Assembly: GCF_902459695.1 (NCBI RefSeq) | Contig: NZ_CABPRZ010000025.1 | Span: forward strand, 1 to 64,000 | Direction of reading: 5' to 3' | DNA length: 64,000 nt | From: Pandoraea terrae | Lineage (GTDB): Bacteria > Pseudomonadota > Gammaproteobacteria > Burkholderiales > Burkholderiaceae | In this document: positions 24,923-34,286 of the stretch, in pieces | How positions within the stretch are numbered: position 1 is the stretch's first letter | Layout: the number at the start of each line of letters is the position of its first letter | Made by a program: the position numbers and the translations under genes | Notes under the pieces: model-generated | What the model saw: only the letters and a program-made list of their open reading frames with translations | Databases searched by the model: none | Told to the model about the DNA's origin: nothing

Positions 24923-26077
24923 ATGGCTCAGGCTTATATCGTCGACGCACTGCGTTCGCCGACCGGCAAGCGCCGCGGCGCGCTCGCCACCATGCACGGC
25001 GCGGATCTGGGCGCCCACGTCATCAAGGCCATCGTCGAGCGCAACGGCGTGCCGGCGGAGGATTATGACGATGTGATCTTCGGGTGCGTCGATACCATCG
25101 GCGCGCTGGCGGGCGACATCGCGCGCACCGCATGGCTGGCGGCGGGCATGCCGATGTGCGTGCCCGGCACCACCGTCGACCGCCAGTGCGGCTCGTCGCA
25201 GCAGGCGATTCATTTCGCTGCGCAGGCGGTCATGAGCGGCACGCAGGACGTAATCCTCGCCGGCGGCGTGCAGACCATGTCGAGCATTCCGATTTCATCG
25301 GCGATGCTGGCGGGGCAAGCGCTTGGCTTCACGACTCCGTTTGCCGAAAGCGAAGGGTGGCAGAAGCGCTTCGGCGACGCGCCGGTCAATCAGTTCTACG
25401 CAGCGCAGCGCATCGCCGATCACTGGGGGGCGACGCGCGAAGCGATGGAAGCGTTCGCGCTGGAGAGTCATCGCCGCGCGCTGACGGCGATTCGCGAAGG
25501 CGTTTTCGATCGCGAAGTCGTGCCGGTCGAAGGACGTCTCGCAATGGACGAGACCGCGCGCGAAAGCACGCTGGAAAAAATGGCGACGCTCGAGCCGGTC
25601 GATCCGGCGTATCCGTCGATCACGGCGGCGGTGTCGAGTTCAACGTGCGATGCGTCGGCGGCACTGCTGATCGTCTCGGAAACGGCGCTCAAGCGCTACA
25701 ACCTGACGCCCCGCGCGCGTATCCATCATTTGTCGGTGCGTGCCGACGATCCCATCTGGCACCTGACCGCGCCGATCCCGGCAACGCAGCATGCCCTCAA
25801 GCGTGCCGGCATGTCGCTCGACGACATCGATCTGGTCGAGATCAACGAGGCGTTTGCGTCGGTCGTGATGGCGTGGCTGAAGGAAACGGGCTATCCGCAC
25901 GAGCGCACCAACGTCAACGGCGGCGCCATCGCGCTGGGTCACCCGTTGGGGGCCTCGGGCGCAAAGCTGATGACGACGCTGCTGCACGAGCTCGAACGCC
26001 GCGGCGGCCGCTATGGGCTGCAGACGATGTGCGAGGGCGGCGGGCAGGCGAACGTCACCATCATCGAACGGTTGTAA
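24923..26077 (+). CDS. fadA6: Thiolase, FadA6-like
   Basis: A 384-residue type-II thiolase with nucleophile Cys in 'DRQCGSSQQA', 'EINEAFA', 'NGGAIALGHPLGASGA' and the second Cys in 'MCEGGGQAN'. The N-terminal 'AYIVDALRSPTGKRRGALA' and 'GCVDTIGALAGDIARTAWLAAG' fit FadA6, the thiolase of HIP ring-remnant degradation. It starts two bases after the acyl-CoA dehydrogenase stop, with AGGAGGG overlapping that stop region, so it is tightly coupled. Confidence 0.85.
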   Translation: MAQAYIVDALRSPTGKRRGALATMHGADLGAHVIKAIVERNGVPAEDYDDVIFGCVDTIGALAGDIARTAWLAAGMPMCVPGTTVDRQCGSSQQAIHFAAQAVMSGTQDVILAGGVQTMSSIPISSAMLAGQALGFTTPFAESEGWQKRFGDAPVNQFYAAQRIADHWGATREAMEAFALESHRRALTAIREGVFDREVVPVEGRLAMDETARESTLEKMATLEPVDPAYPSITAAVSSSTCDASAALLIVSETALKRYNLTPRARIHHLSVRADDPIWHLTAPIPATQHALKRAGMSLDDIDLVEINEAFASVVMAWLKETGYPHERTNVNGGAIALGHPLGASGAKLMTTLLHELERRGGRYGLQTMCEGGGQANVTIIERL

Positions 26078-26089
26078 GGGAATTTGATC

Positions 26090-26965
26090 ATGAGTCTTTG
26101 CGAGAATCGTACTGTCATCATTACCGGCGCCGGCGGCGGTCTCGGCCGCGCGTATGCGCTGGCCTACGCGTCCGAAGGTGCGAACGTAGTCGTCAACGAC
26201 GTCCGCCTGGAAGCGGCAGATGCCGTGGCCGGCGAGATTCGCGAAGCCGGCGGCCGGGCGCTCGCCAACAGCGGCGACATCACGACCATGGCCGGCGCGC
26301 AGTCGATCATCGATGCGGCCGTGGCCGAGTTCGGCGAAGTGCACGTGCTGGTCAACAACGCCGGCATTCTGCGCGACCGCATGTTCCTGTCCTTGTCGGA
26401 AGACGACTGGGATCAGGTCATGCGAGTGCATCTGAAAGGGCATTTCTGCCTCGCGAATCTGCTCGCGAAACGCTGGCGCGATGCGGCCAAGGCGGGCAAC
26501 GCCGTCGACGCGCGCATCATCAACACCAGCTCGGGCGCAGGCTTGCAGGGTTCGGTCGGCCAGTCCAACTACGTGGCTGCCAAGGGCGGTATCGCCGCGC
26601 TGACGCTGGTGCAGGCGGCCGAACTTGGGCGCTACGGCATTACCGTCAACTGCCTGGCGCCCGCCGCGCGTACGTCGATGACGGAGAGCGCCATGCCCGA
26701 CATGGTGAAGAAGCCGGAAAACGGTTTCGACGCCTGGGACCCGATGAATGTCGCGTCGATCGTGGTGTGGCTCGGCAGCACCGCGTCGCGCCATGTCACG
26801 GGGCGCTGTTTCGAAGCGAAGGGCGGGGAATTGTCAGTGGCCGACGGCTGGCGCACCGGCAGGACCGTGGACAAGGGCGCCCGCTGGAGCCCTGCCGAGC
26901 TGACGCCGGTGGTCGACAAACTCATCGCCGAAGCGGTGCCGCCGCAGAAGGTCTACGGCGCCTGA
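26090..26965 (+). CDS. SDR-family oxidoreductase, 17-beta-HSD4-like
   Basis: A 291-residue SDR with 'TGAGGGLGRAYALAYASEGANVVVND', 'NNAGILRDRMF', a Ser in 'NTSSGAGL' and Y-V-A-A-K. The longer C-terminal region with 'DAWDPMNVASIVVWLGS' is the 3-hydroxyacyl-CoA dehydrogenase subtype found in multifunctional beta-oxidation proteins. ATG 26090 follows AAGGG that overlaps the previous stop. It likely oxidises a 3-hydroxyacyl-CoA of the pathway. Confidence 0.85.
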   Translation: MSLCENRTVIITGAGGGLGRAYALAYASEGANVVVNDVRLEAADAVAGEIREAGGRALANSGDITTMAGAQSIIDAAVAEFGEVHVLVNNAGILRDRMFLSLSEDDWDQVMRVHLKGHFCLANLLAKRWRDAAKAGNAVDARIINTSSGAGLQGSVGQSNYVAAKGGIAALTLVQAAELGRYGITVNCLAPAARTSMTESAMPDMVKKPENGFDAWDPMNVASIVVWLGSTASRHVTGRCFEAKGGELSVADGWRTGRTVDKGARWSPAELTPVVDKLIAEAVPPQKVYGA

Positions 26966-26995
26966 TCGCCGCTCATCCGAAGGAAGGTCTCAATC

Positions 26996-27781
26996 ATGAA
27001 AGCTGCTCCCGATTACGTCCCGGCGCATGGCCTGCTGCGCGGCAAGTCGGTGCTGGTGACGGCTGCCGCCGGCGCCGGCATCGGCTTTTCCGTGGCACAA
27101 CGCGCTGCCGAGGAAGGCTGCCGCGCGCTGTTCATCTCCGACGTGCATGAACGCCGTCTGAACGAAGCCGTCGCCGCGATTCGCACCGCCACCGGTCTCG
27201 AGGCCGTCTACGGCCAGCTGTGCGACGTCAGCAAGGAAGACCAGGTACAGGCGCTCGTCAGCCAGGCCGAACAACAGATGGACGGCATCGACGTGCTCGT
27301 CAACAATGCCGGTCTTGGCACGAGCTGCCGGGTGGTCGACATGAGCGACGACGAATGGCAGCGCGTGCTCGACATTACGCTGACCGGCACGTTCCGCATG
27401 ACCCGCGCCGCATTGCGTTCGATGCAGCCGCGCGGGCGCGGCGTGATCGTCAACAATGCCTCCGTGCTCGGCTGGCGCGCGCAGGTCGACCAGGCGCATT
27501 ACGCCGCCGCCAAGGCGGGCGTGATGGCGTTCACCCGGTGTGCCGCAATGGAGGCCGCCGAGTTCGGCGTACGAATCAATGCCGTTGCGCCGTCCATTGC
27601 GATTCATGCATTCCTGAAGAAATCCGCTTCCGAGGAATTGCTGGATCAGCTTGCCAGCCGCGAAGCGTTCGGGCGCGGCGCGGAGCCTTGGGAAGTCGCA
27701 AACGTCATGGTGTTCCTGGCCAGCGACTACTCGTCGTACATGACGGGCGAAGTCGTGTCCGTCAGTTCGCAGCACGCGTGA
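26996..27781 (+). CDS. ipdF: SDR-family oxidoreductase, IpdF-like
   Basis: A 261-residue SDR whose glycine motif reads 'TAAAGAGIGFS' rather than TGxxxGxG. 'HGLLRGKSVLVTAAAG', 'NNASVLGWRAQ' with 'HYAAAKAGVMAFTRC', and the end 'DYSSYMTGEVVSVSSQ' match my recall of the IpdF (Rv3559c) group, the 5-hydroxy-HIC-CoA dehydrogenase of steroid C/D-ring catabolism. AAGGAAGG precedes the ATG. Confidence 0.8.
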   Translation: MKAAPDYVPAHGLLRGKSVLVTAAAGAGIGFSVAQRAAEEGCRALFISDVHERRLNEAVAAIRTATGLEAVYGQLCDVSKEDQVQALVSQAEQQMDGIDVLVNNAGLGTSCRVVDMSDDEWQRVLDITLTGTFRMTRAALRSMQPRGRGVIVNNASVLGWRAQVDQAHYAAAKAGVMAFTRCAAMEAAEFGVRINAVAPSIAIHAFLKKSASEELLDQLASREAFGRGAEPWEVANVMVFLASDYSSYMTGEVVSVSSQHA

Positions 27782-27789
27782 GGGCCGCC

Positions 27790-28251
27790 ATGCCGACCAC
27801 GTTTGCAAGGGCCGCTGATGTGCTCGCCGCCGTGGGCGCCGATCTCGGCGTCACCGAGTGGCTGACGATCGACCAGCGCCGCATCGACCTGTTCGCGGAA
27901 GCGACGGGGGACCACCAATGGATCCATGTCGATCCGGTACGCGCCAAGGACGGCCCCTTCGGCACGACGATCGCCCACGGCTATCTGACGATGTCGCTGG
28001 CGAACTACTTCCTGCCGGCGCTGGCGCGTTACGACAACCTGAAGATGGGCGTGAACTACGGCGTCGACAAGGTCCGCTTCCCCGCGCCGGTGAAAGTCGG
28101 CGCGCGGGTGCGCGGTCATGGTCTCGTACTCGCCGTGCAGGAAGTCGGCGGCGGCGTGCAGGCGACCGTGCGTGTCACGATGCAGGTCGAGGGCGAGGAA
28201 CGTCCCGGCTGTGTCGTCGACACGATCAGCCGTCTCTTTTTCAACGAATGA
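27790..28251 (+). CDS. MaoC-like (R)-specific enoyl-CoA hydratase
   Basis: A 153-residue single hot-dog domain. 'ATGDHQWIHVDPVRAKDGPFGTTIAHGYLTMSL' is the hydratase-2 motif with catalytic D and H. It starts 8 bp after the preceding SDR gene. It hydrates a trans-2-enoyl-CoA, and together with the SDRs and thiolases completes a beta-oxidation round. Confidence 0.9.
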   Translation: MPTTFARAADVLAAVGADLGVTEWLTIDQRRIDLFAEATGDHQWIHVDPVRAKDGPFGTTIAHGYLTMSLANYFLPALARYDNLKMGVNYGVDKVRFPAPVKVGARVRGHGLVLAVQEVGGGVQATVRVTMQVEGEERPGCVVDTISRLFFNE

Positions 28252-28278
28252 GTTTGTAATACCTCCAGGGAGTTCAGC

Positions 28279-29481
28279 ATGCAGGATGCCGTCATCGTAT
28301 CGACCGCACGTACACCGATCGGACGCGCCTATCGCGGCGCATTCAACGACACCGAAGCACCGGTGCTCGGCGGCCACGTGATTCGTGCCGCGCTGGAAAA
28401 AGCCGGCGTGGCCGGAGGCGACGTCGACGACGTCATCCTCGGCATCGCCGCGCAGCAGGGCACGCAGGGCTACAACCTGGGCCGTTTGTGCGCGTACACG
28501 GCAGGCTTGCCTGACACGGTCGGCGGCATGGCCATCGACCGCATGTGCGCGTCGGGGCTCCTGGCGATCGCGACAGCCGCGAAGGGGATCGTGACCGGCG
28601 AGTATGACGTTGCCGTCGCAGGGGGGCTGGAGTCCATCTCGTTGGTGCAGAACAAGCACAAGAATGCCTATCGCGCCCAGTCGCAAGCGGCAATCGCGGC
28701 GCAACCGGCGGCGTACATCCAGATGATCGAGACGGCGGAAGTGGTCTCGACGCGTTACGCAATCCCGCGCGCGGCGCAGGACGAATACTCGCTGCGCAGT
28801 CAGCAGCGCACCGCCGCTGCGCAAGCTGCAGGCCTGTTCGACGATGAAATCGTCCCGCTCACGACGAGCAAGCAACTGTTCGACAAAGAGGGCAACGTCA
28901 CGGGCAACGAAACAGTCACGCTCGCGCGCGACGAAGGCAACCGTCCTGACACCACACTCGAGAGCCTGTCCTCGCTCAAGCCGGTCTGGAAGACGGGTGA
29001 GTGGGCCAGGGAAGGCCGCTTCATCACGGCCGGCAACGCCTCGCAGTTGTCGGACGGCGCGTCGGCATCCGTGCTGATGTCGGCCAACGAAGCCAAGCGG
29101 CGCGGCTTGCGTCCGCTGGGCGCTTACCGCGGGTTGGCCGTTGGCGGTTGCAAGCCGGAGGAAATGGGCATCGGTCCGGTCGTCGCGATTCCGAAGCTGT
29201 TGAAGCGCCATGGCCTGTCAGTGAGCGACATCGGGCTGTGGGAAATCAATGAAGCCTTCGCTTGCCAGGTGATCTACTCGCGCGATCAGCTCGGCATCCC
29301 GGACGATCGGCTGAACGTCAACGGCGGCGCGATCTCGATCGGACACCCGTTCGGCATGTCGGGCGCGCGCATGGTCGGTCATGCCCTGCTCGAAGGGCGC
29401 CGCCGTGGCGTCAAGTATGTGGTCGTCAGCATGTGCATTGGCGGCGGCATGGGCGCTGCCGGACTCTTCGAAGTCCTGTAA
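28279..29481 (+). CDS. Acetyl-CoA C-acyltransferase (thiolase)
   Basis: A 400-residue thiolase with nucleophile Cys in '[11 protein letters not shown]', 'EINEAFACQ', '[18 protein letters not shown]' and C-terminal '[11 protein letters not shown]'. All catalytic elements are present. It is a distinct subgroup from the FadA6-like enzyme in the same operon, so two different cleavage steps are served. AGGGAG precedes the start. Confidence 0.9.
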   Translation: MQDAVIVSTARTPIGRAYRGAFNDTEAPVLGGHVIRAALEKAGVAGGDVDDVILGIAAQQGTQGYNLGRLCAYTAGLPDTVGGMAIDRMCASGLLAIATAAKGIVTGEYDVAVAGGLESISLVQNKHKNAYRAQSQAAIAAQPAAYIQMIETAEVVSTRYAIPRAAQDEYSLRSQQRTAAAQAAGLFDDEIVPLTTSKQLFDKEGNVTGNETVTLARDEGNRPDTTLESLSSLKPVWKTGEWAREGRFITAGNASQLSDGASASVLMSANEAKRRGLRPLGAYRGLAVGGCKPEEMGIGPVVAIPKLLKRHGLSVSDIGLWEINEAFACQVIYSRDQLGIPDDRLNVNGGAISIGHPFGMSGARMVGHALLEGRRRGVKYVVVSMCIGGGMGAAGLFEVL

Positions 29482-29496
29482 CGCACCCCGGACGTC

Positions 29497-30198
29497 ATGG
29501 CTCGCCGAACTCATGCCGAGGCGGCGCGCACGCGCGAGCGAATTCTGTGCGCCGCCCGGACCGTGTTCTGCGCGACGGGCTACACGGGCGCGACGCTCGA
29601 CGACATCGCCGTCGCGGCCGGCGTCACTCGTGGCGCGGTCTACGGACATTTCGCCAACAAGCGCGAGCTGATGGCGGCCGTGTGCGCGTCCGCTGTCCAC
29701 GCGTTCGAGGCGATCTTCGCGGGCGACGCCTCGGCCGCACCCCTCGAGATGCTGCGCCAGGCGGCCCGGACGTTGTTTGAGCGCGTCGCGAGCGACCCCG
29801 AGTTACGCCACGTTGCAGCCCCGCTGTTCAAATGGGGTGAAGCGCATGGCGCCGATATCGTCCGTGCGCAACGCCGGGCGCTGTCCGGCCGTCTTCGTGA
29901 ATTTGCCAGTGCGTGCCTCGCACGCGCTTGCGTCCCTTCGTCGCATGTGCCGATGGCGGCTATCGCATTCGAGGCCTTCTGTTTCGGGGTCATCGAAAAC
30001 TGGTTGTTCGAACCGGGATTCGATCTGGGCGGGCAAGCCAGTGCGCTGTCCGCCGGCGCGCTCGCGGTCGTGGCGCCATACGCCCGCGATCCGGTGCCGG
30101 GTGCCGTCACGGCCGTTGCGGCGGCCTGTCTGTCGGCTTCCCGCCCCATGGTTTACCAGACCCCGGGGGCCGGGAACGCCGTGCCGCCGGCGGCCTGA
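29497..30198 (+). CDS. TetR/AcrR-family transcriptional regulator
   Basis: A 233-residue TetR protein. The N-terminal helix-turn-helix 'TLDDIAVAAGVTRGAVYGHFANKRELMAAV' is near-canonical, and the C-terminal ligand domain is TtgR/AcrR-like (FGVIENWLFEPGFDLG). It is the last gene of the catabolic operon, 15 bp after the thiolase, and is likely the local ligand-responsive repressor. Being downstream on the same strand, it would be autoregulated with the operon. Confidence 0.88.
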   Translation: MARRTHAEAARTRERILCAARTVFCATGYTGATLDDIAVAAGVTRGAVYGHFANKRELMAAVCASAVHAFEAIFAGDASAAPLEMLRQAARTLFERVASDPELRHVAAPLFKWGEAHGADIVRAQRRALSGRLREFASACLARACVPSSHVPMAAIAFEAFCFGVIENWLFEPGFDLGGQASALSAGALAVVAPYARDPVPGAVTAVAAACLSASRPMVYQTPGAGNAVPPAA

Positions 30199-30208
30199 AT
30201 TTTCTCTA

Positions 30209-30220
30209 GTCCAATTGGAC
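30209..30220. promoter_or_regulatory. Perfect 12-bp palindrome, candidate operator
   Basis: GTCCAATTGGAC is a perfect palindrome lying 11 bp after the tetR stop and about 110 bp before a small gene. Such dyads are typical binding sites for dimeric regulators. No protein is shown to bind it. Confidence 0.45.
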
Positions 30221-30327
30221 CATGCGGGTGCAACGCACTCCCGCTAGCCTGACCAAAAAACGTATCGGGACATTCGCGCAGTACGCGGCGCGGCATCCAC
30301 GAGCGCTGGCTGTGGAAGGAGACAATC

Positions 30328-30552
30328 ATGAAGACTATGCTGCGTTCCGCTTTGCGGATTGGGACCTTTGCCGGCATCATTGCCGTGCTCGGCGCTGCCG
30401 TGATCAAGAGTACGCACGATGACGGGGACGATTCGCCCGTCATGCGCTATTTCGCGTCGAACGTCGCCGACAGCGCCACCTGCGGCGACCGTTGCGTGCC
30501 CGACCGCGGCCACATGATGATGGCCGCCATGCGCTGCCTCGAATCCCGCTGA
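30328..30552 (+). CDS. Small single-pass membrane or exported protein
   Basis: A 74-residue product starting at ATG with AAGGAGACAATC upstream. Residues 8-26 (ALRIGTFAGIIAVLGAAVI) form one hydrophobic helix. The rest is acidic-then-polar with two Cys (TCGDRC) that could form a disulfide. No family recognised. A perfect terminator hairpin follows directly, which supports it as a transcribed unit. Confidence 0.55.
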   Translation: MKTMLRSALRIGTFAGIIAVLGAAVIKSTHDDGDDSPVMRYFASNVADSATCGDRCVPDRGHMMMAAMRCLESR

Positions 30553-30575
30553 CCCCCGACGGGTCATTCAACGGA

Positions 30576-30600
30576 AAAGCCCCGCGTGAAGCGGGGCTTT
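30576..30600. terminator. Bidirectional-type terminator hairpin
   Basis: A perfect 10-bp stem AAAGCCCCGC / GCGGGGCTTT with loop GTGAA. A-run and T-run ends on both strands suit the plus-strand small gene and the minus-strand cold-shock gene. Confidence 0.8.
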
Positions 30601-30702
30601 CAAACGGACCCGGGCCCTGAGCCTGGCAGATCCGCCCTCGCGCCGTGCGGCGGAGAACCGCCGTCACGACGCTCAGGTACAGCGTCGCGTGTTGGGTGAA
30701 GC

Positions 30703-30906
30703 TTACACCGGCTGGATGTTGCTGGCCTGACGGCCCTTCGGTCCCATCTTCACGTCAAACGTGACCTTCTGGTTTTCTTGCAGGGACTTGAAGCCCTTCG
30801 ACTGGATCTCGGAGAAGTGTGCGAAGAGGTCTTCGCCGCCTTCGTCCGGAGTGATGAAGCCGAAACCTTTAGCGTCGTTAAACCACTTGACGGTACCAGT
30901 TGCCAT
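30703..30906 (-). CDS. cspA: Cold-shock protein, CspA family
   Basis: A 67-residue one-domain protein with RNP1 'KGFGFI' and RNP2 'DLFAHF' motifs and the N-terminus '[17 protein letters not shown]'. It is a single-stranded nucleic-acid-binding RNA chaperone in the cytoplasm. All expected aromatic residues are present. The long empty region upstream on its strand is consistent with the extended 5' leader common in csp genes. Confidence 0.95.
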   Translation of the reverse strand: MATGTVKWFNDAKGFGFITPDEGGEDLFAHFSEIQSKGFKSLQENQKVTFDVKMGPKGRQASNIQPV

Positions 30907-31544
30907 TTCGTAAATCCTTAAAGTTTTTCAAATGAGCGAGCGAGAAGCTCAAGGGCGCATGACATCCAAGCTGATCAATGGGACAACCGAGGTGACGCGG
31001 CGCGACAAATCAATGAACACGTGACTCGCCATAAAACGTGCATGCAAGCGTTTTTTTACGGGAAAGGGCACATGGTGTCAAGGGAGAAAACCCACGGATC
31101 ATTGATCTACGCCAGTTCCCGGGCATGAATCGCTGCGTCGCCGCAACACATTGCCATATCCGGCCGTCCGGTCGGCGAATCGTCCAACCGCTGCAACCGG
31201 GATGCCGGAAAATGGCAGGAGCCCGATGCAACCGGCCGGCCAGCCCGATTCCGGTATCGCAGACAGGGGGCAATTCCCACCCGTGCCGCCCGGTTTCTCA
31301 TCGCTATTGTGCGTTGCGGTATGACTTTCCAGCGAGCATCGGTGTTTACCCCGATTTGCCACGCCGCCGCGCCATGAGTATCAAGCTTTGCATTCGCTGA
31401 GCGGATGAATGGCCTTCCATCCTTTCGACTGACTCGCCGCACAAAACCCGGTAGACTTTTTTATCCACCGGTTTTGCTCACAGGAATGGGCTGCCGATGA
31501 AACAAGAATGACAACGCGCCAAAAAAGGGCAGCGAGGAAAGCGG
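30907..31544. other. Spacer with probable csp leader; no gene
   Basis: No coding sequence is supported here. On the minus strand it should contain the promoter and long leader of the cold-shock gene. An imperfect dyad AAAACCCGGT (31443-31452) / ACCGGTTTT (31467-31475) is present near the distal end; its role is unknown. Confidence 0.4.
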
Positions 31545-31770
31545 AATGAAACGTTTGATGTTGATGAGCCGCCCGCGCAAGGCAAACTTTGAATATCCTG
31601 CTCACGCCGACGCACAGATTCACCAGGCGCTGCGCGGGCACGCCACGCGAGTACTGTTCGTGCCGGCGTGCTCCCGCAATCCTTGCCGGAGTACACGACG
31701 TTCGCGTTGAACGATTGGACCCCTTGTCAGAGAGGGGGGAAGGAAATTCCCGCATAGACCGGCTCATGGC
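31545..31770 (+). pseudogene. Remnant of a peptidase E (pepE)-like gene
   Basis: From ATG 31545 the frame reads 'MKRLMLMSRPRK' and then 'YPAHADAQIHQALRGH' and 'VLFVPA', which resembles the start of dipeptidase E (LLLSNS...LEHAL...LNGRRSAVFIPFA). It then runs into a short unrelated tail and a stop. In another frame 'AGVHDVRVERLDPL' continues the resemblance. An internal deletion and loss of the rest make it non-functional. The catalytic Ser region is absent. Confidence 0.45.
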
Positions 31771-31894
31771 GGGGGCGTGGGGGGCAAGGCCGTGACGGTT
31801 TTTTTCAGTATTTTCATAATTGGCCTTAAAATTCGATCGCCCTTGCCGATATTACTAGCCAACGGCAAGCGCTCATCTCAGCCGAGAACCCATC

Positions 31895-33004
31895 GTGGCC
31901 ACCCACCAAGCACCGACGCTAGACGGACTACAAACGCTGCTGGCGACCGTGCAGCGCAACGAGCGCGCGCTCAAACGCTTCCAGGACATGGAGCTGGCAC
32001 TTATCGGCGCGCCAGATTTCGGCCAGTTCCTCGAGGTTGTGCTGAATCGTCTGCGTTTCGACTTCGATTTGGCGGGTGTCCGGCTGATGCTCGCCGAAGT
32101 GGACGATACGCTGCGCGATCTGCTCGACTCGGCGGACGGGAGCCGCGCGCTTGGCGGGGGCCTCTGCATCGCCGAGGATGCGGGCACGTTCGAGGCGGTT
32201 CGCGGCGACGGCAAGCTCTGGATCGGTACGCCGCGTGAAAGGCACGCTGCCTTGTTCGGCGGGCGTCCGCCGGCCAGCGCGGTGGTGATGCCGCTTGCGC
32301 GCAATGGTCGCTGGCTCGGCGTGCTGGCGCTGGGCAGCCGCGATGGCAAGCGCTTCGCGCCAGACATGGCGACCGATTTTCTCGAGCGCTTCGGTGCTGT
32401 CGCGGCGGTCTGCCTGGAAAACATGTGGAACCGGGAGCGGCTCAAGCGCATCGGTCTTACGGACCCGCTGACCGGGTTGTCGAACCGCCGCTACTTCGAC
32501 CAGCGACTGCGCGAGGAGGTCGTACGCGGCAAGCGTTATGGCGCGCCGCTTGTTTGCCTGCTGATCGACATCGATCATTTCAAACGCGTCAACGACACGC
32601 ACGGCCATGCTACGGGCGATCGCGCTTTGCGTGCGGCCAGCGTCTGCATGCGGCAGCAACTGCGCGTCACGGATACGCTGGCGCGTTATGGCGGCGAGGA
32701 ATTTGCTGCGCTGCTGGTGCAAACGGAAGAGGGCTGGGCGACGACCGTCGCGGAGCGTGTCCGGCGCGCGGTGGCACGGCTCAATGTCCTTGACGATGCC
32801 GGCTTGCGGGTGCCGCTGACCATTTCGATCGGTCTGGCGGGCGTCGATCCCCGCGACTGCGGCGATCTTGACGACTTGCCGGGACGATTGCTCGGTGCTG
32901 CGGACCGGGCGCTCTATCAAGCGAAACGGAGTGGGCGCGATCGCGTTGTGGTGACGCCACAAGCGGCGTTGCGCATGACGTTGCCGCTGGAAGACAGGCT
33001 CTGA
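31895..33004 (+). CDS. Diguanylate cyclase with N-terminal GAF/DUF484-like sensor domain
   Basis: A 369-residue soluble protein. Residues about 15-175 look like a DUF484/GAF-type sensor. A GGDEF domain follows from about 185, with 'TDPLTGLSNRRYFD', 'IDIDHFKRVNDTHGHATGD' and the active-site GGEEF. R-V-T-D lies five residues before GGEEF, which is the RxxD inhibitory site for c-di-GMP feedback. The start is a GTG at 31895. It should synthesise c-di-GMP from two GTP. Confidence 0.9.
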   Translation: MATHQAPTLDGLQTLLATVQRNERALKRFQDMELALIGAPDFGQFLEVVLNRLRFDFDLAGVRLMLAEVDDTLRDLLDSADGSRALGGGLCIAEDAGTFEAVRGDGKLWIGTPRERHAALFGGRPPASAVVMPLARNGRWLGVLALGSRDGKRFAPDMATDFLERFGAVAAVCLENMWNRERLKRIGLTDPLTGLSNRRYFDQRLREEVVRGKRYGAPLVCLLIDIDHFKRVNDTHGHATGDRALRAASVCMRQQLRVTDTLARYGGEEFAALLVQTEEGWATTVAERVRRAVARLNVLDDAGLRVPLTISIGLAGVDPRDCGDLDDLPGRLLGAADRALYQAKRSGRDRVVVTPQAALRMTLPLEDRL

Positions 33005-33097
33005 ACGGGGGCCGCCGGACGTCGATGCCGCGCGTGTTACGTGGCGTGTTACGTAACGCGCGGAATTTTCATGCGGTAACACGATGTCACGCGGCGT

Positions 33098-34054
33098 TCA
33101 ATGCGTGCTGAACCAGGCGATGAGAAGGGAGACAGTGACGACTGAGCCGATCGTCGAGAGCAGGATGGCACGGGAGGCGACGGCGGCCTCGCGTTCGTAG
33201 AGCTGCGCGAGCATGAACGGGCCCGTGCCGATCGGCAGGGCGGCCAGCAGCAGCGCGCTGTGCGACCACAAGGCGGGCAGGTCGAACACGCGGAATGCGA
33301 GCCATGCGGTGATCGCCGGTTGAAAAATCAACTTCAGACCGACCAGCCGGCCAACGGATTTCGCAATACGCGGCGCTTTCGCGGCACCGGCGCTTTGCGC
33401 GAGAAACATGCCGATGGCGATCAGGGCACAGGGGCTGGCGGCCCCCCCGAGCAGTTGCGTGAAGTGCAGGACCGGTTGCGGCAGGGATACGTGTGCGGCG
33501 GCCAGCGCCATCCCGGCGAATGGCGATACGACGAGCGGGTTGCGCACGAGCGCACGGGTGACCTTGCCGACGGTCTGCTTCACGTTTGGCGAAGTTTGCT
33601 GATCCGTCTCGATGATGGCGATGGAAATCGCAAAGAGGACCGTTGCCGTGAGCAACATTGCCACGACGACAGCCGGCACGCTGTCCGGCCCGAAGGCAAC
33701 AAGACACAGCGGTAGCCCCATGAATCCCGCGTTGGGGTAAGCGGCGCCCATGCCTTCGATGCTCGCGTCGGTCAGGCGGCCTCGCACCGCGCGATCGAGC
33801 ACGAAGGAAAGCAGGAAAGTCGCGGCCATGCCGCCGCCGAACGCGCCGAGAAATCCCGGATTGACGAGTTGCGACCATGTCGTCTGCGCCATCGACTGGA
33901 ACAGGACCGCGGGCAGGGCAAGATAGACGACGAACCGGTTGAGGCTGTCCATGGCCGCCGGACCGAGCCATTGACGGCGTGTGCAGAAATAACCAACGAG
34001 AATCAACCCGAAGACCGGCAGGGCGGCGGAGACGACGGCTTGTACGGCGTGCAT
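33098..34054 (-). CDS. AEC-family (auxin efflux carrier-like) transporter
   Basis: A 318-residue inner-membrane protein with about ten hydrophobic helices in two halves. It starts with 'VVSAALPVFGLILVGYF', and 'YPNAGFMGLPLCLVAFG' is the conserved N-x-G-x-x-G-x-P core of the AEC/BASS-like family. Bacterial members export malonate, malate or other small carboxylates. The substrate here is unknown. It is encoded alone on its strand. Confidence 0.88.
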   Translation of the reverse strand: MHAVQAVVSAALPVFGLILVGYFCTRRQWLGPAAMDSLNRFVVYLALPAVLFQSMAQTTWSQLVNPGFLGAFGGGMAATFLLSFVLDRAVRGRLTDASIEGMGAAYPNAGFMGLPLCLVAFGPDSVPAVVVAMLLTATVLFAISIAIIETDQQTSPNVKQTVGKVTRALVRNPLVVSPFAGMALAAAHVSLPQPVLHFTQLLGGAASPCALIAIGMFLAQSAGAAKAPRIAKSVGRLVGLKLIFQPAITAWLAFRVFDLPALWSHSALLLAALPIGTGPFMLAQLYEREAAVASRAILLSTIGSVVTVSLLIAWFSTH

Positions 34055-34286
34055 GGCTTAGGGCCTGTTCACGCTGATATCGGGCTCGCGTTGCCCGGCC
34101 AAACGGGCCAGCCGTTGACGGCGGGCGACGCGGCGGGCCGTACTCGGCGGCAGGCTGGGGAACGTCATCGATCCTTGGAATCTTGAATCTTGAATACGGA
34201 ATTCCGAATTCTATGACGTCACACGGGAATTGGGAAACAGTTCTTTTGACTGACGTGATACGCGGCGCACGCGAACGCCGCTCGGT

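Noticed and set aside
31010-31442. Overlapping frames on both strands upstream of the cold-shock gene
   Set aside because: Low-quality composition and no motifs; the region is better explained as csp leader and spacer.
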